Assembly: GCF_001456355.1 (NCBI RefSeq)
Contig: NZ_CP010271.1
Coordinates: forward strand, 1,116,001 to 1,180,000
Source of the DNA: Mycobacteroides saopaulense
Lineage (GTDB): Bacteria > Actinomycetota > Actinomycetes > Mycobacteriales > Mycobacteriaceae
Reading direction: 5' to 3'
Length of the DNA stretch: 64,000 bases
In this document: one piece after another, positions 26,691-36,068 of the stretch
Layout: each line of letters begins with the position of its first letter
Numbering within the stretch: position 1 is the first letter of the stretch
The notes under the pieces: model-generated
Told to the model about the DNA's origin: nothing
Database searches by the model: none
The model's input: the letters and a program-made list of their open reading frames with translations, nothing else
Made by a program: the position numbers and the translations under genes

Positions 26691-27500
26691 TCAACCGAAT
26701 TCGACGACGGTCATCGCCGGCCTGATCCGGTCGGAGAAGGGCAGGTCGTAGAACAGCGGCGTGGCCAGCTTCAGGAAGTTTCCGCGGCCGGGTGGCATCC
26801 GCACCTCGCGGACCGCGCGCACACCGTCGAGAGCACGTAGCTCGTCGTATTGGTGGGCGGTGAAAGAGAACGGCATCGGCGGCACCGTGTAGTGCTTGCT
26901 CAGCTTCCAGCCCCGCCGTTGCGAATACACGCTCATCAACCACGGGATGGTGTCGAACGCCATCCAGCCACCGGGGAAGCGTTTGGCGCAGGCGGCGATG
27001 AGATCGAACACGACGTCGCGTTCCAGGTACATGAACAGGCCCTCGGCGGTGATCACCACACCCTCGGAGGCGTCGACCTGATCCATCCAGGAGTAGTCGA
27101 GTGCCGACTGTGCGATGTAACGGAGCCGGTCCGACGGGGGGAGCAACTGCTGACGCAACCGCACGATGGGTTCCAGGTCGACCGTCACCCACTTCAGCTC
27201 GCCGTTGTCGATACGCCAGAAGCTGGTCTGCAATCCCTCGGCCAGCGCCACCACCGTGGCACGCGGACGATCGGCCAGGTACTCGTTGGTGACGTTGTCG
27301 AATGTCAACGCCCGCAGCGCAATACCTTGATGTGTCCGGCCGAAGTGGTGGTAGTCGTAATCCAGGCTCTCGTAGACCACGACGGCCATCGGATCGTCGA
27401 TCACGCCATCGGGCCGGGCCGCCTCTTCGGCGCGCTGGCGCAGAGTGATGAGCGCGGTTTCGGACACCCCGTCGAGGTGGCGGGCATCAATGGCAGCCAT
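26691..27500 (-). CDS. Mycobacterial leucine carboxyl methyltransferase-type enzyme (TIGR00027), copy 1
   Basis: A 269-residue SAM-dependent methyltransferase of the expanded mycobacterial TIGR00027/LCM family. Signature blocks are GVSETALITLRQRAEEAARP, DDPMAVVVYESLDYDY, ATVVALAEGLQTSFWRIDNG and VITAEGLFMYLERDVVFDLI. The ATG at 27500 is used; a GTG nine bases earlier is possible. It is the last of three tightly spaced minus-strand genes (28886 to 26691) and a paralogue of the first one. Substrate unknown. Confidence 0.9.
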   Translation of the reverse strand: MAAIDARHLDGVSETALITLRQRAEEAARPDGVIDDPMAVVVYESLDYDYHHFGRTHQGIALRALTFDNVTNEYLADRPRATVVALAEGLQTSFWRIDNGELKWVTVDLEPIVRLRQQLLPPSDRLRYIAQSALDYSWMDQVDASEGVVITAEGLFMYLERDVVFDLIAACAKRFPGGWMAFDTIPWLMSVYSQRRGWKLSKHYTVPPMPFSFTAHQYDELRALDGVRAVREVRMPPGRGNFLKLATPLFYDLPFSDRIRPAMTVVEFG

Positions 27501-27513
27501 GCCAGCCACACTA

Positions 27514-28035
27514 CTAGCGAACGAGCTTGTGCAACGTCCGCAGGTTGCGGGTGGTGGTCGTCGACTTGTATCGCTTCTTGCCCATCGTCTTGCCGACGGG
27601 GCTGCTCAGGGTCTGCGACTTGGGCACCTGCCAGTACAGCACCCCATCGCCGGCGGCGATGCGTTCGTTCTCGTCGAGCTCGGTATCGAGGCCGGCCAGT
27701 TCGGCAAGCACCTCGGGCTCGCTGCAGAACATCACGTACGAATGCACGTCCTCGATCTCGGGCTCCCACGGGAATGCCGCGATGATCTGGCCGATGGTGT
27801 CCAGGTCGTACACCAGCACCCATGCCTCGTAGCCGAAGCGATCGCCGAGTACCTGCTGCAGTCGTTCCTTGACCGCGGCCGCGGGCTCGGTTGCGTCGAG
27901 CAGTACGTTGCCGCTGGCGAGAATCGTTGTCACACCTGCGAATCCATCAGTGGCGAGGGCATCGCGGACATCGGCCATCTTCATCGTGATGCCACCAACG
28001 TTCACTCCGCGCAGCAAGGCGGCGTATCTGGTCAC
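27514..28035 (-). CDS. DUF1697 family protein
   Basis: A 173-residue protein with the DUF1697 opening YAALLRGVNVGGITMKMADV, the middle TTILASGNVLLDATEPAA and the closing NLRTLHKLVR. The family is widespread but has no assigned activity. It lies between two paralogous methyltransferase genes with gaps of two and about 13 bases, so all three are one transcription unit. Confidence 0.92.
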   Translation of the reverse strand: MTRYAALLRGVNVGGITMKMADVRDALATDGFAGVTTILASGNVLLDATEPAAAVKERLQQVLGDRFGYEAWVLVYDLDTIGQIIAAFPWEPEIEDVHSYVMFCSEPEVLAELAGLDTELDENERIAAGDGVLYWQVPKSQTLSSPVGKTMGKKRYKSTTTTRNLRTLHKLVR

Positions 28036-28037
28036 GG

Positions 28038-28886
28038 TTATCCGAACTGCAGCAGTGTCATGGACGGCCGGGTTCTACGCAGAAATCCGCGATCAAGACG
28101 CTTGGCGTTCACGAACTTCCAGATTCCACGGCCCGGATGCAACGGGATGTCGATGGCCGCGGACACTCCGGGAATGGACGTCAGTGACTCACCCTCATCG
28201 GCTGTCAGCGCGAACGGCATCGGTGGGGCCACGTAGCGGTCCGAGAGTTTGAACCCCTGTAGGGTGCGCTTGCTGAACCAATGCGGGATGCTGTCGAACA
28301 TCATCTGTCCGCCGGGAAAGCGCTTGGCGCAGGCTTCGATCAGTCCCAGTGACTCCTCGGGTCGCAAGTACATCAGCAGCCCCTCGGCCGTGATGAACAC
28401 ACCGCCCGAGTCGTCGACCCGATCCATCCAGCTCAGGTCGAGGGCCGACTGGGCCAGCTTCACGATCCCCTCGTTCTTGGGCAGCAGTTGGTCGCGCAGC
28501 TCCATCACCGGCGGTAGATCCACTGAATACCAGGTGAATTGCGTCGTGGGTTTGTCGCCGCCCAGCCGCCAGAAGCTCGTCTGCATGCCCTCCGCGAGGG
28601 CCACCACCGCCGCTCTGGGGTGCGTTGCGAGATACACCCGTGCTTGCGAGTCGAACGACAATGCCCTGAGTGCGTGGGACTGCGACGGGCGACCGAACTT
28701 GCGGTAGTCGTACTCGATGGCGTCGAAGAGCTCCGCGGCCAGCGGGTCCTGGATGAGACTGTCGGGGCGCTTGGCCTCGGTGCCGCGATTGTGCAGTGTC
28801 CACAGGGTGGTAGCCGAGACGCCGTCCAGGCTGTCTCCGCTGATCCGCGATGAGCCGCTTGGGCGAAGAGCATCGGACTCGGTCAT
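28038..28886 (-). CDS. Mycobacterial leucine carboxyl methyltransferase-type enzyme (TIGR00027), copy 2
   Basis: A 282-residue paralogue of the methyltransferase at 26691: GVSATTLWTLHNRGTEAKRP, QDPLAAELFDAIEYDY, AAVVALAEGMQTSFWRLGG and FITAEGLLMYLRPEESLGLI are in register with it. The ATG at 28886 (MTESDALRPSGSS) is used; the open frame upstream overlaps the DUF5302 gene on the other strand. First gene of the three-gene unit. Confidence 0.9.
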   Translation of the reverse strand: MTESDALRPSGSSRISGDSLDGVSATTLWTLHNRGTEAKRPDSLIQDPLAAELFDAIEYDYRKFGRPSQSHALRALSFDSQARVYLATHPRAAVVALAEGMQTSFWRLGGDKPTTQFTWYSVDLPPVMELRDQLLPKNEGIVKLAQSALDLSWMDRVDDSGGVFITAEGLLMYLRPEESLGLIEACAKRFPGGQMMFDSIPHWFSKRTLQGFKLSDRYVAPPMPFALTADEGESLTSIPGVSAAIDIPLHPGRGIWKFVNAKRLDRGFLRRTRPSMTLLQFG

Positions 28887-28946
28887 GAACCTGATGCTAG
28901 TGAAATGGGGCGACGACCGGGCCGCCCCTTGGTTAGGCTGACGGCT

Positions 28947-29132
28947 ATGACCGATTCGAAGGGGAGCGGCGACTCGGCCGCGGACGAGGCCAAGCGCAAG
29001 TTCCGCGAGGCCCTTGAGCGCAAGAACACCAAGGCCAGCTCCGCCGCCGATCACAAGGACACCGGAAGCAAGCCGACCCATGCACACGGCCGGGCCGGCT
29101 CGCATCGCGAATTCCGTCGTAAGAGCGGCTAG
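28947..29132 (+). CDS. DUF5302 small charged protein
   Basis: A 61-residue, highly charged protein: ADEAKRKFREALERKNTKAS, a histidine-bearing middle and the closing SHREFRRKSG, which match the actinobacterial DUF5302 family. Unstructured or helical, no signal peptide, function unknown. Its TAG overlaps the stop of the convergent acyltransferase. Confidence 0.85.
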   Translation: MTDSKGSGDSAADEAKRKFREALERKNTKASSAADHKDTGSKPTHAHGRAGSHREFRRKSG

Positions 29133-30430
29133 ACGGCCTTCTTCTCACTGGCCAGCAGCCGGGCGACGACCAGCCCGGCCAGCACTACCAGCCAGCACAC
29201 GAGGCCAAATCCCTTGAGTCCCCAGACCACTGAGGCCAAGGTGAATCCGCCCGCGGCCATCAGCGCTATCCCGACGACGGCGCTGCGTGGGCCGGGGTGT
29301 GCGACATAGCCGCCATCCCAGCCGGGTAGCGGGTTGTTCTCCAGCGGCCGCAGGGCCAGGAACAGTCCGGTCACCAGCAGGACCATCGTCGCCACCTGGA
29401 GCACCGACAGGGTGATGAAATTCGGTGCGGCGGTGTCATATCGGGGGAACCCGAGGAAGTCGAACACCAGATGCATGCCGAGGAGTGCGGGCATGTGCCA
29501 CAGGTACAGCGTCATCGCACCCGAGTTGCCGATGGCCACCGCCCACCACACGCGTGGACGCTGTGCCCACCGGTTGATGGCCGGCATCGCCGCGATAGCA
29601 AGGGCGGACAGGATGATTGCGTGCCCGGCCAGCACCAGCGACGGCGGGATCATGTTCGGCACCTTCTGGCCGGCCACGCCGACCAGGCTGATGGTGTACG
29701 GGCCGAACGTCACCAGGGCGATGTTGATCGCGAAAACGGCCGCGGCCAGCGCCAGGGCCGCCTTCCGGGTGATCAGCTGACGGCGGTACCCCACGCCCAA
29801 AACCGCCGGCAGCAGCCACACCACGAAGTTGACGTACCCGATCCCCTTGGATGCATCCAGGCCGAGTCGCAGCACGTCCACCGCCGCGATGCCCAAGTAG
29901 ATTCCTGCGAGCGCCGTGAACATCGCACGTGTCGTCGTGATCCGGGCCAACAGCGGCACCGCCGCCAGCACCAGCACGTAGGCCCCGAGGAACCACAGCA
30001 GCTGGGTGCTCACACCGGCGACCGGCTCATAGACATGCAGAGGCAGGACCTGCCGGAGAATCACCAGCGCCAGCGCCCAGAAGCCCACGTAGTAGAACAC
30101 CGGGCGATACAGCCGGGTGCAGCGATGCATCAGCCAGGACCCCCAGCTGGTTCCGGGCTTCCAGGACCCCACGCTGGCCGCGACACCGGCGAAGAAGAAC
30201 AGCGGCATGATCTGGAAAACCCAGGTCAGCGCCTGGAAAATGGGGCGGCCGTTGAGCAGGTTGCCCCAGAGCAGCACGCCGTTGTCGATGGTGCTCACCG
30301 CCATGACGGTGTGCCCGAGGACCACGCCGGCCAGCGACACGATCCGGATCACGTCGAGTGCGCGGTCACGCGTGGTCGGGGTGGCTGCGCCCACCTCATC
30401 GGCGGTGGGCAGGCCCAGAGTCATCGTCAT
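29129..30430 (-). CDS. Acyltransferase 3 family membrane protein
   Basis: A 433-residue polytopic protein of the OafA/Acyltransf_3 type with about ten helices. The family start is RALDVIRIVSLAGVVLGHTV, containing the conserved histidine of helix 1, and MPLFFFAGVAASVGSWKPG holds the second signature. These enzymes O-acylate surface carbohydrates or lipids. It ends overlapping DUF5302 by four bases. A second Met two codons in is an alternative start. Confidence 0.88.
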   Translation of the reverse strand: MTMTLGLPTADEVGAATPTTRDRALDVIRIVSLAGVVLGHTVMAVSTIDNGVLLWGNLLNGRPIFQALTWVFQIMPLFFFAGVAASVGSWKPGTSWGSWLMHRCTRLYRPVFYYVGFWALALVILRQVLPLHVYEPVAGVSTQLLWFLGAYVLVLAAVPLLARITTTRAMFTALAGIYLGIAAVDVLRLGLDASKGIGYVNFVVWLLPAVLGVGYRRQLITRKAALALAAAVFAINIALVTFGPYTISLVGVAGQKVPNMIPPSLVLAGHAIILSALAIAAMPAINRWAQRPRVWWAVAIGNSGAMTLYLWHMPALLGMHLVFDFLGFPRYDTAAPNFITLSVLQVATMVLLVTGLFLALRPLENNPLPGWDGGYVAHPGPRSAVVGIALMAAGGFTLASVVWGLKGFGLVCWLVVLAGLVVARLLASEKKAV

Positions 30431-30532
30431 GCACCCAGCGTCGCCGAGCGGCCCACCCCGACACAGCGCGTGGCTACGCGACTGCGCTAGGTAGTTTCCC
30501 CTGCCGTGTCGGCGAGAAGGTACCTACCTGAA

Positions 30533-30991
30533 CTAGCCGCCGAGAGCGGCGATGAGGTCCTTGATCTTGGCGGCCTCGTCTTCGGTGACGGGTTCCTCGG
30601 ACTCGATCGCCGTCAGGAAGCCCACCTTCAGACCGGCGCCGTTGGCGGTCTCCTGCGCGGTGAGCCGCGCACGCCGGCGAGCGGTGTAGAGGCGCTGGCC
30701 CAGCGTGGCGCTGGGGCTGTTGGCGGCGTCCTTCATCAGGTCGTCGTAGCGATGGCGCACTCCGCTCAGCGCGACGACGACCGAGGGCGTCACGCGGCTA
30801 CGGCTGGCGGCCTTCGCGATCGCGCCCTCAAGCTTGCGAAGCCCGCTGAGAACAACGGCGACGCGTTCTCCGTACTCGGGGTCGCTGGGCTCGGGCAAGG
30901 TGTCGATGGCGGATGAGTACATGTGCACCGCTGCATCGACAAGGCTGACAATGACTGGGGCTTCTCCGTCATCCGGCACGACTTCAGGCAC
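30533..30991 (-). CDS. XRE-like helix-turn-helix protein
   Basis: A 152-residue protein. Residues 1-90 are helical (SLVDAAVHMYSSAIDTLPEP); the C-terminal 60 residues (TLGQRLYTARRRARLTAQET then GLKVGFLTAIESEEPVTED) look like a degenerate XRE helix-turn-helix. The GTG at 30991 is the likely start (MPEVVPDDGEAPVIV); longer in-frame starts up to 31081 cannot be excluded. No partner operon is evident. The region 30992-31202 upstream shows nothing else. Confidence 0.65.
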   Translation of the reverse strand: MPEVVPDDGEAPVIVSLVDAAVHMYSSAIDTLPEPSDPEYGERVAVVLSGLRKLEGAIAKAASRSRVTPSVVVALSGVRHRYDDLMKDAANSPSATLGQRLYTARRRARLTAQETANGAGLKVGFLTAIESEEPVTEDEAAKIKDLIAALGG

Positions 30992-31202
30992 GACCCATCG
31001 ACTCCTTCTGAAAAGACCGGTTATGACCCCGGAGTAGGCGGGGGTCGCCGACAACCTAGCGCCGATTCGCGGCCCGGACAACCCTTATCGGATGAACGGT
31101 TTCTGACCCGAGTGTCTAGGTTGGACCTGCGAACTATGCTGCGCTACCTACCTTTTCGCCATCGCAGCTGTGCTCATGCGGTGTGGCGGCAACAGATCTT
31201 GA

Positions 31203-32411
31203 TTAGCCGGTGGTCGCCGGCTCCACCGCCTGTATCCGGCGCGGGCGCTCCTGCCAGATGACGGCGATCAGGCAGAGCGCCGCCAGCGCGGCCACCGCGA
31301 GGGCGAAGGTGACACCGGCGGTGCGCAGACCCCACGCCTGGGCGGCCAGGCCCTCGCCGATGACCGGCAGCGCGATGCCGATGTAGGCGACCACGAAGTA
31401 ACTGGAGGTCACCTCGGCGCGGTTGTCCTCGGGGGTGCGGTCGGCGATCGAGGCCAGCCCACGGCTGAAGCTGATGCCCTGCCCGATGCCCACCACCACC
31501 GCGCTGGCCAGGTACCACGGCAGCGAGGAGGTGTGCAGCGCCACCACCACAAGCAGCATGCCGGTCAGCAGGATGGCGCAGCCGATGACCAGGGCCTTGG
31601 CCGCAGGCACCTGACGGGCGAGAATCTGTGCCACGCAAGAAGATCCGAACGTCAGAAAGACGCTCGCCCCGGCGACCGCATGGTTGTCGATGCCGATCAC
31701 CGTGGACAGGAATCCGGGGGCCACGGCGGTGAATGACCCGAGTGCCGCGAAGCCGGCGAAGCCCGCTGTAGCCGCAGCCGCGAATGTCGTGCGGACTTGA
31801 GGAGGAAGCGAAAGGCGTTGCACACCAAGTTTTCCGTGCTTGGGCGCGGTTTCCGGTGCCAGCAGCAGCGCCACCACGGCGATCGACACGAGCGCGATAT
31901 GAACGATGAACGCCAGGTGTGTCGGCCAGGGCGCGTACTGCACGAGGATGCCGGCCACCAGCGGGCCGAGCCCGAGGCCGCCGGTGTTGGCGATGGTCGC
32001 CACCGCCGCCGCCCGCCCCCGCCATTGCTCGGGTGCTGCCTCGATGACAGCGACGGTGGCCGCACCGGTGAAGAAGCCTGCCGACAGGCCCGAGACGATG
32101 CGCGCGATCAGCAGCAGCGGAACCGAGTCGACGAACAGGAAGATGACCGAGCTGAGGATGGCGAATCCGGCGCCCGTCAGCAACAGAGGGCGACGGCCGA
32201 GAACATCGGACCAGCCGCCGAACATCAGCAGCGCGAACAGCACCCCGGCGGCATAGGTGGCATAGACAACCGTGGTGGTGAGCACCGAAAAGTGCATCTG
32301 CTGCGAGTACAAGGCGTACATCGGGGTCGGCATCGTGGTGCCGATCATGACGGTGGAGAAGCTGAACGCCAGCAGGATGAAGGCAGCCGAACGGCGCAGA
32401 CGGGCAATCAC
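31203..32411 (-). CDS. MFS transporter
   Basis: A 402-residue major facilitator with about 12 helices. The loop 2-3 motif is GGWSDVLGRRPLLLTG, and helix 4-5 has IARIVSGLSAGFFTGAATVA, as in drug/sugar efflux-type members. The GTG at 32411 (MIARLRRSAAFILLAF) is chosen because the first helix follows at once; the in-frame extension to 32522 would carry a polar, unlikely leader through an inverted repeat. Substrate unknown. Confidence 0.85.
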   Translation of the reverse strand: MIARLRRSAAFILLAFSFSTVMIGTTMPTPMYALYSQQMHFSVLTTTVVYATYAAGVLFALLMFGGWSDVLGRRPLLLTGAGFAILSSVIFLFVDSVPLLLIARIVSGLSAGFFTGAATVAVIEAAPEQWRGRAAAVATIANTGGLGLGPLVAGILVQYAPWPTHLAFIVHIALVSIAVVALLLAPETAPKHGKLGVQRLSLPPQVRTTFAAAATAGFAGFAALGSFTAVAPGFLSTVIGIDNHAVAGASVFLTFGSSCVAQILARQVPAAKALVIGCAILLTGMLLVVVALHTSSLPWYLASAVVVGIGQGISFSRGLASIADRTPEDNRAEVTSSYFVVAYIGIALPVIGEGLAAQAWGLRTAGVTFALAVAALAALCLIAVIWQERPRRIQAVEPATTG

Positions 32412-32450
32412 ACCCCAATGTAAGTCACCGGCCGCCGGAGGTTGTTCCCG

Positions 32451-32507
32451 CGAGATGACATTTATGCGGGCAATTGGTGCCCAAAGACCAGCGTGAATGT
32501 CATCTCG
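32451..32507. repeat. Long inverted repeat between the symporter and MFS genes
   Basis: CGAGATGACATT (32451-32462) and AATGTCATCTCG (32496-32507) are perfect 12-base arms around 33 bases that hold a further GGGC/GCCC hairpin. It lies 43 bases after the symporter stop and 40 bases before the MFS start, all on the minus strand. It could be an operator for the MFS gene or a terminator for the symporter; there is no T-run, which favours the first. Confidence 0.6.
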
Positions 32508-32549
32508 GCCGGGATAGCGCAAGAGGGCCGGGATGGGGGAGTGCGGTGG

Positions 32550-34182
32550 TTAGTGCTGGACGGCCTTCTCCGCCCCGATGCCCGTCAACGAGCGCACCTC
32601 CATCTCGGCGTTCAATCCGGGGTCGCCCTTGTCGTTGGACGTGAGCGTCCCGACGATGCCCAGTAGGAAGGCCAGCGGAATCGACACGATGCCCGGGTTG
32701 GCCAAGGGGAACCAGGCGAAGTCGGCGCCGGGGATCATCGCCGTCTTCGCGCCGGACACGGCGGGCGAGAAGACGATCAGCACGATGGTGGAGATCAAGC
32801 CGCCGTACATGCTCCACAGCGCACCGCGGGTGTTGAAGCGCGGCCAGTACAGCGAGTACAGGATGGTCGGCAGATTGGCCGCGGCCGCGACCGCGAACGC
32901 CAGGGCGACCAGGAACGCGACGTTCTGCCCGTTGGCCAGGATGCCGAGTCCGATCGCGATGATGCCCAGCACCACCGCCGCGATCCGCGATACCCGCACC
33001 TGCTCCTCTTCGGAAACGTTGTGTCCCTTCATGACCGAGGCATAGATGTCATGCGCGAAGGATGCTGACGCGGTGATCGTCAAGCCGGCTACCACCGCGA
33101 GGATGGTTGCGAAGGCCACCGCGGAGATGACCGCCAGCAGTATCACCCCGCCGAGTTCGAAGGCCAACAGTGGCGCAGCCGAGTTCTGACCGCCCGCGGC
33201 GGCCAGGATGCGATCGGGACCCACGAGTGCCGCGGCGCCGTAGCCGAGCGCCAAGGTGAACAGGTAGAAGGCGCCGATCAGCCCGATCGCCCACACCACC
33301 GAACGGCGAGCCTCCTTGGCGGTGGGCACCGTGTAGAAGCGCATCAGCACATGGGGGAGGCCGGCAGTGCCGAGCACCAGGGCCAGGCCGAGTGACAGGA
33401 AGTTGATCTTCGACGTTAACGAGCCGCCGTACTGTGCGCCGGGCGCCAGAACATCGCGGGAGGCAACACCTTTGGTGTGGCTGCCGGAAACGGCGTGCTG
33501 CGCTGCCCCGAGGATGTCGGAGAAGTTGAAACCGAACTTGGCCAGCACTGCCGCCGTCATCAGCGCGGCGCCGGTGATCAACAGCACCGCCTTGATGATC
33601 TGCACCCAGGTGGTGCCCTTCATGCCGCCTACCAGGACATAGACGATCATGAGCACGCCCACCACGCCGATCACGATCGATTGGCCCACGCGGCCGTGGA
33701 TATTGAGCAGCAGCGCCACCAGGCCGCCGGCGCCCGCCATCTGGGCGAGCAGGTAGAACAACGACACCGTGAGGGTCGAGGTGGCTGCCGCCAGCCGGAC
33801 CGGGCGCTGCCTGAGCCGGAAGCTCAACACGTCGGCCATGGTGAATTTTCCTGTGTTGCGCAGCAATTCGGCGACAAGCAGCAGAGCCACCAACCACGCC
33901 ACCAGGAATCCGATGGAGTACAAGAAGCCGTCGTAGCCGTACCGCGATGGCCCCGGCGATGCCGAGAAAGCTTGCGGCAGAAAGGTAGTCGCCGGCTATC
34001 GCGATGCCGTTCTGTGGACCGGAGAAGGCGCGGCCGCCGGTGAAGAATCCCTCGGCGGTCTTACTGCTTCCGCTGGCCCGGATGACGAGGTAGAGGGTGA
34101 CGACGACGAAGAGAGTGAATATCGCGATGTTGGTGGCGGGATTGCCGATGGTCTCGGCCGCCATGATCGACGGTGTGGTCAT
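32550..34182 (-). pseudogene. Sodium:solute symporter (ActP/MctP-like), frameshifted
   Basis: An SSF-family symporter for acetate, pyruvate or similar monocarboxylates, split between two frames. The 5' part (from ATG 34182) has EGFFTGGRAFSGPQNGIAIA and GDYLSAASFLGIAGAIAV, then runs into a wrong frame. The correct continuation, YGYDGFLYSIGFLVAWLVAL and onward for about 460 residues to 32550, is one frame away. The break lies near 33940-33945, between AIAV and GYDGFLYS; a loss of two bases (or gain of one) explains it. The rest is intact, so this is a recent disruption or a sequencing error. It follows the DUF485 partner with an ATGA overlap. Confidence 0.88.
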
Positions 34183-34511
34183 GCCTTTTCCGCCTCGGCG
34201 CGGATGGCCGCCGCTCGCGGATCCAACTCGCGGTTGGCGAACCGGACGTAGAAGCCGGTGATGACGAATGTGGTGAGGAACTGGCCGAGACCGAGTACGA
34301 GCCCCACGTTGATGTTGCCGACGACCTTGATGGCCATGAAGTCATGAGCGAACGCACCCAGCGCCAGGTACAGGCCGTACCACCCCAGAAAAAATGCCGT
34401 CATGGGAAAAATGAAGTGGCGCAACGTTTTCCGGAGCTCGTGAAACTCGGGGCTGGCCTGGATTTCCAGGGCTCTGTCGGTGGACAGCTCGGGAGGATCG
34501 ATAGCGGTCAA
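34179..34511 (-). CDS. DUF485 membrane protein (YjcH-like)
   Basis: A 110-residue protein with two hydrophobic helices and the DUF485 block SPEFHELRKTLRHFIFPMTA followed by FFLGWYGLYLAL. DUF485 proteins are encoded directly before ActP-type acetate symporters (yjcH-actP in E. coli). Here its stop overlaps the symporter start as ATGA. It is intact even though the symporter behind it is frameshifted. Confidence 0.92.
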   Translation of the reverse strand: MTAIDPPELSTDRALEIQASPEFHELRKTLRHFIFPMTAFFLGWYGLYLALGAFAHDFMAIKVVGNINVGLVLGLGQFLTTFVITGFYVRFANRELDPRAAAIRAEAEKA

Positions 34512-34642
34512 CGCTGGCTCCTTATGGATACCTGTCAGGGTGCTGGGAGAGCGTAATGAGGGCTGAGCCGCGACCGGGGCGTTTCCGGCCCTGGTTTGTC
34601 AGGTGTTCACCTGCGCGGGCTCGAATCGGTGGAGCCGACGCC

Positions 34643-35671
34643 TTACGCGTCCTTGCGCGCCGAGTCCTCTCCATACTGCTGGTTGACCGCGCGCAGGAAC
34701 TTCTCGGCGTCGGTCGGTTCCAGTGGAGGCAGGTTGATCGTCTCGCTGACGATGCCGTCGGGAAGACGGGGCTCGGACCCGACGTCGGGAATGAAGTTCT
34801 TCACGGCTCCGTCGGTGAAGGGCACGCCCGACTTGACCTGGTTGTTGGACACCAGGTCGAATGCCCGCGTCATCGCGTCCCGGGATTCCTCGGGCAGTCC
34901 CGCCTTGATGGCGGCGATCTCGGTGGCGGACTTGCCGTCGAAGGACTGCGCGAACTCGTACAGGTACTGCAGCTGGTTCGACGGGATGGTGACACTCTTG
35001 CCGGCCGCCAGGTCCTTGAGCTGCTTGTCATCGAGAAGCGATGCCGCCTTGACCCGATTCAGCACGCTCTGATCGCGATGGTTGTCGTCCTGAAAGTGCG
35101 CCCCGTCGTGGTTTCCCTGCGCCGATGTCAGCCCACAGAACGGATTGAACGACGCCGATAGGGCGTCGCAGATGGCGTCGATCTGTTGCTGGGCCTCCAG
35201 CTCGGCCGCCCACCACTTGTCGTAGGCCTTCCGCATCATCCGCGTGAACTTGGCGGCGTACTGATTGCCTTTGTCGATGATCTCCGCGCTTGCGTTGGAT
35301 TGCATGATCCAGCTGGCGGTGAGGTCCTCGGCAACGGTGTAGCCGTTATCCATGGCCTCGTTGTAGAGGTCCACCGCCTCGCGGCGGTACTCGATGGACT
35401 GAAACTCCAACGTGACCAGGGCCTTCGGAGCATCATCGAGCAACATCTGAGTGGCCAGATAGATCGTCTTCTCGTCGCTGGCCGCGGTGTCCTGGATGGC
35501 GCGGGCGGTTTCCCCATCCCAGGGCAGTCCGCCGGGCCGGTCGATCGAGTTCTTGTAGTCCTGGGCGCGATGCTGCAACTCGGCGGCGGCGAGCATCGCC
35601 TGGCGCAACGGCACGATGGACTGTTCGGGGTGGTTGGTGAGCAACCTTCTGGCCGAGTACTCCGATTTCAT
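34643..35671 (-). CDS. Helical protein of an EspC-like pair (possible type VII cargo)
   Basis: A 342-residue protein without signal peptide or membrane helices. The first 200 residues are helical (SIVPLRQAMLAAAELQHRAQ ... EYRREAVDLYNEAMDNGY ... WWAAELEAQQQIDAICDALS), and resemble N-termini of mycobacterial 'TPR-repeat' type VII cargo proteins. No enzymatic toxin motif is recognised in the C-terminal 140 residues (GGRPLPDG-type loops, then INLPPLEPTDAEKFLRAVNQ). The ATG at 35671 overlaps the stop of the EspC-like gene as ATGA. Confidence 0.6.
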   Translation of the reverse strand: MKSEYSARRLLTNHPEQSIVPLRQAMLAAAELQHRAQDYKNSIDRPGGLPWDGETARAIQDTAASDEKTIYLATQMLLDDAPKALVTLEFQSIEYRREAVDLYNEAMDNGYTVAEDLTASWIMQSNASAEIIDKGNQYAAKFTRMMRKAYDKWWAAELEAQQQIDAICDALSASFNPFCGLTSAQGNHDGAHFQDDNHRDQSVLNRVKAASLLDDKQLKDLAAGKSVTIPSNQLQYLYEFAQSFDGKSATEIAAIKAGLPEESRDAMTRAFDLVSNNQVKSGVPFTDGAVKNFIPDVGSEPRLPDGIVSETINLPPLEPTDAEKFLRAVNQQYGEDSARKDA

Positions 35672-35961
35672 TGCGGCCTCGACAAGGACGCTGCCGAAAG
35701 GATGGTCTGCCGCACATACTCTTCGGTGTCGCCGAATCGGGTCTGCGCCTGCTGGGACAGATCGGCCATGTTGACACAACGTGCCGCAAACATGCGCTGC
35801 AGCTCGGGGATGACCTCGGTGACCAGTCGTCTGACGGCCTTCAGCGAAGGAGCATCCCCCGGTTCAACCCTGGCGGGGTTGTCAGCCCGATTGCATAGCT
35901 TGTGGGCTTGTTCTCTTAGTTCCGGCGACAGCTTGCGCAACGCCTCTAGATCAACGTCCAA
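35668..35961 (-). CDS. EspC-like small secretion target
   Basis: A 97-residue helical protein: MDVDLEALRKLSPELREQAH, a linker, then AVRRLVTEVIPELQRMFAAR. Size and two-helix layout match DUF2580/EspC-like type VII secretion targets, and it is translationally coupled (ATGA) to a larger helical protein. It is unlike the EspC-like protein at 20112 in sequence, so this is a separate pair. Distinct assignment to an ESX system is not possible from here. Confidence 0.62.
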   Translation of the reverse strand: MDVDLEALRKLSPELREQAHKLCNRADNPARVEPGDAPSLKAVRRLVTEVIPELQRMFAARCVNMADLSQQAQTRFGDTEEYVRQTILSAASLSRPQ

Positions 35962-36068
35962 TTGGCCTGACAGCGGCAGCCTCCCCGAGCACGGCGATCT
36001 TGGTCGCCCAAGTTGCCGTAGCGTAGCACCGCTGGGGTTGTCAAAGTTCAGAAGGAAGGAATGTCACA

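Noticed and set aside
31026..31202. Possible small gene between the XRE-like and MFS genes
   Set aside because: Frames are short, without ribosome-binding sites or coding codon bias.
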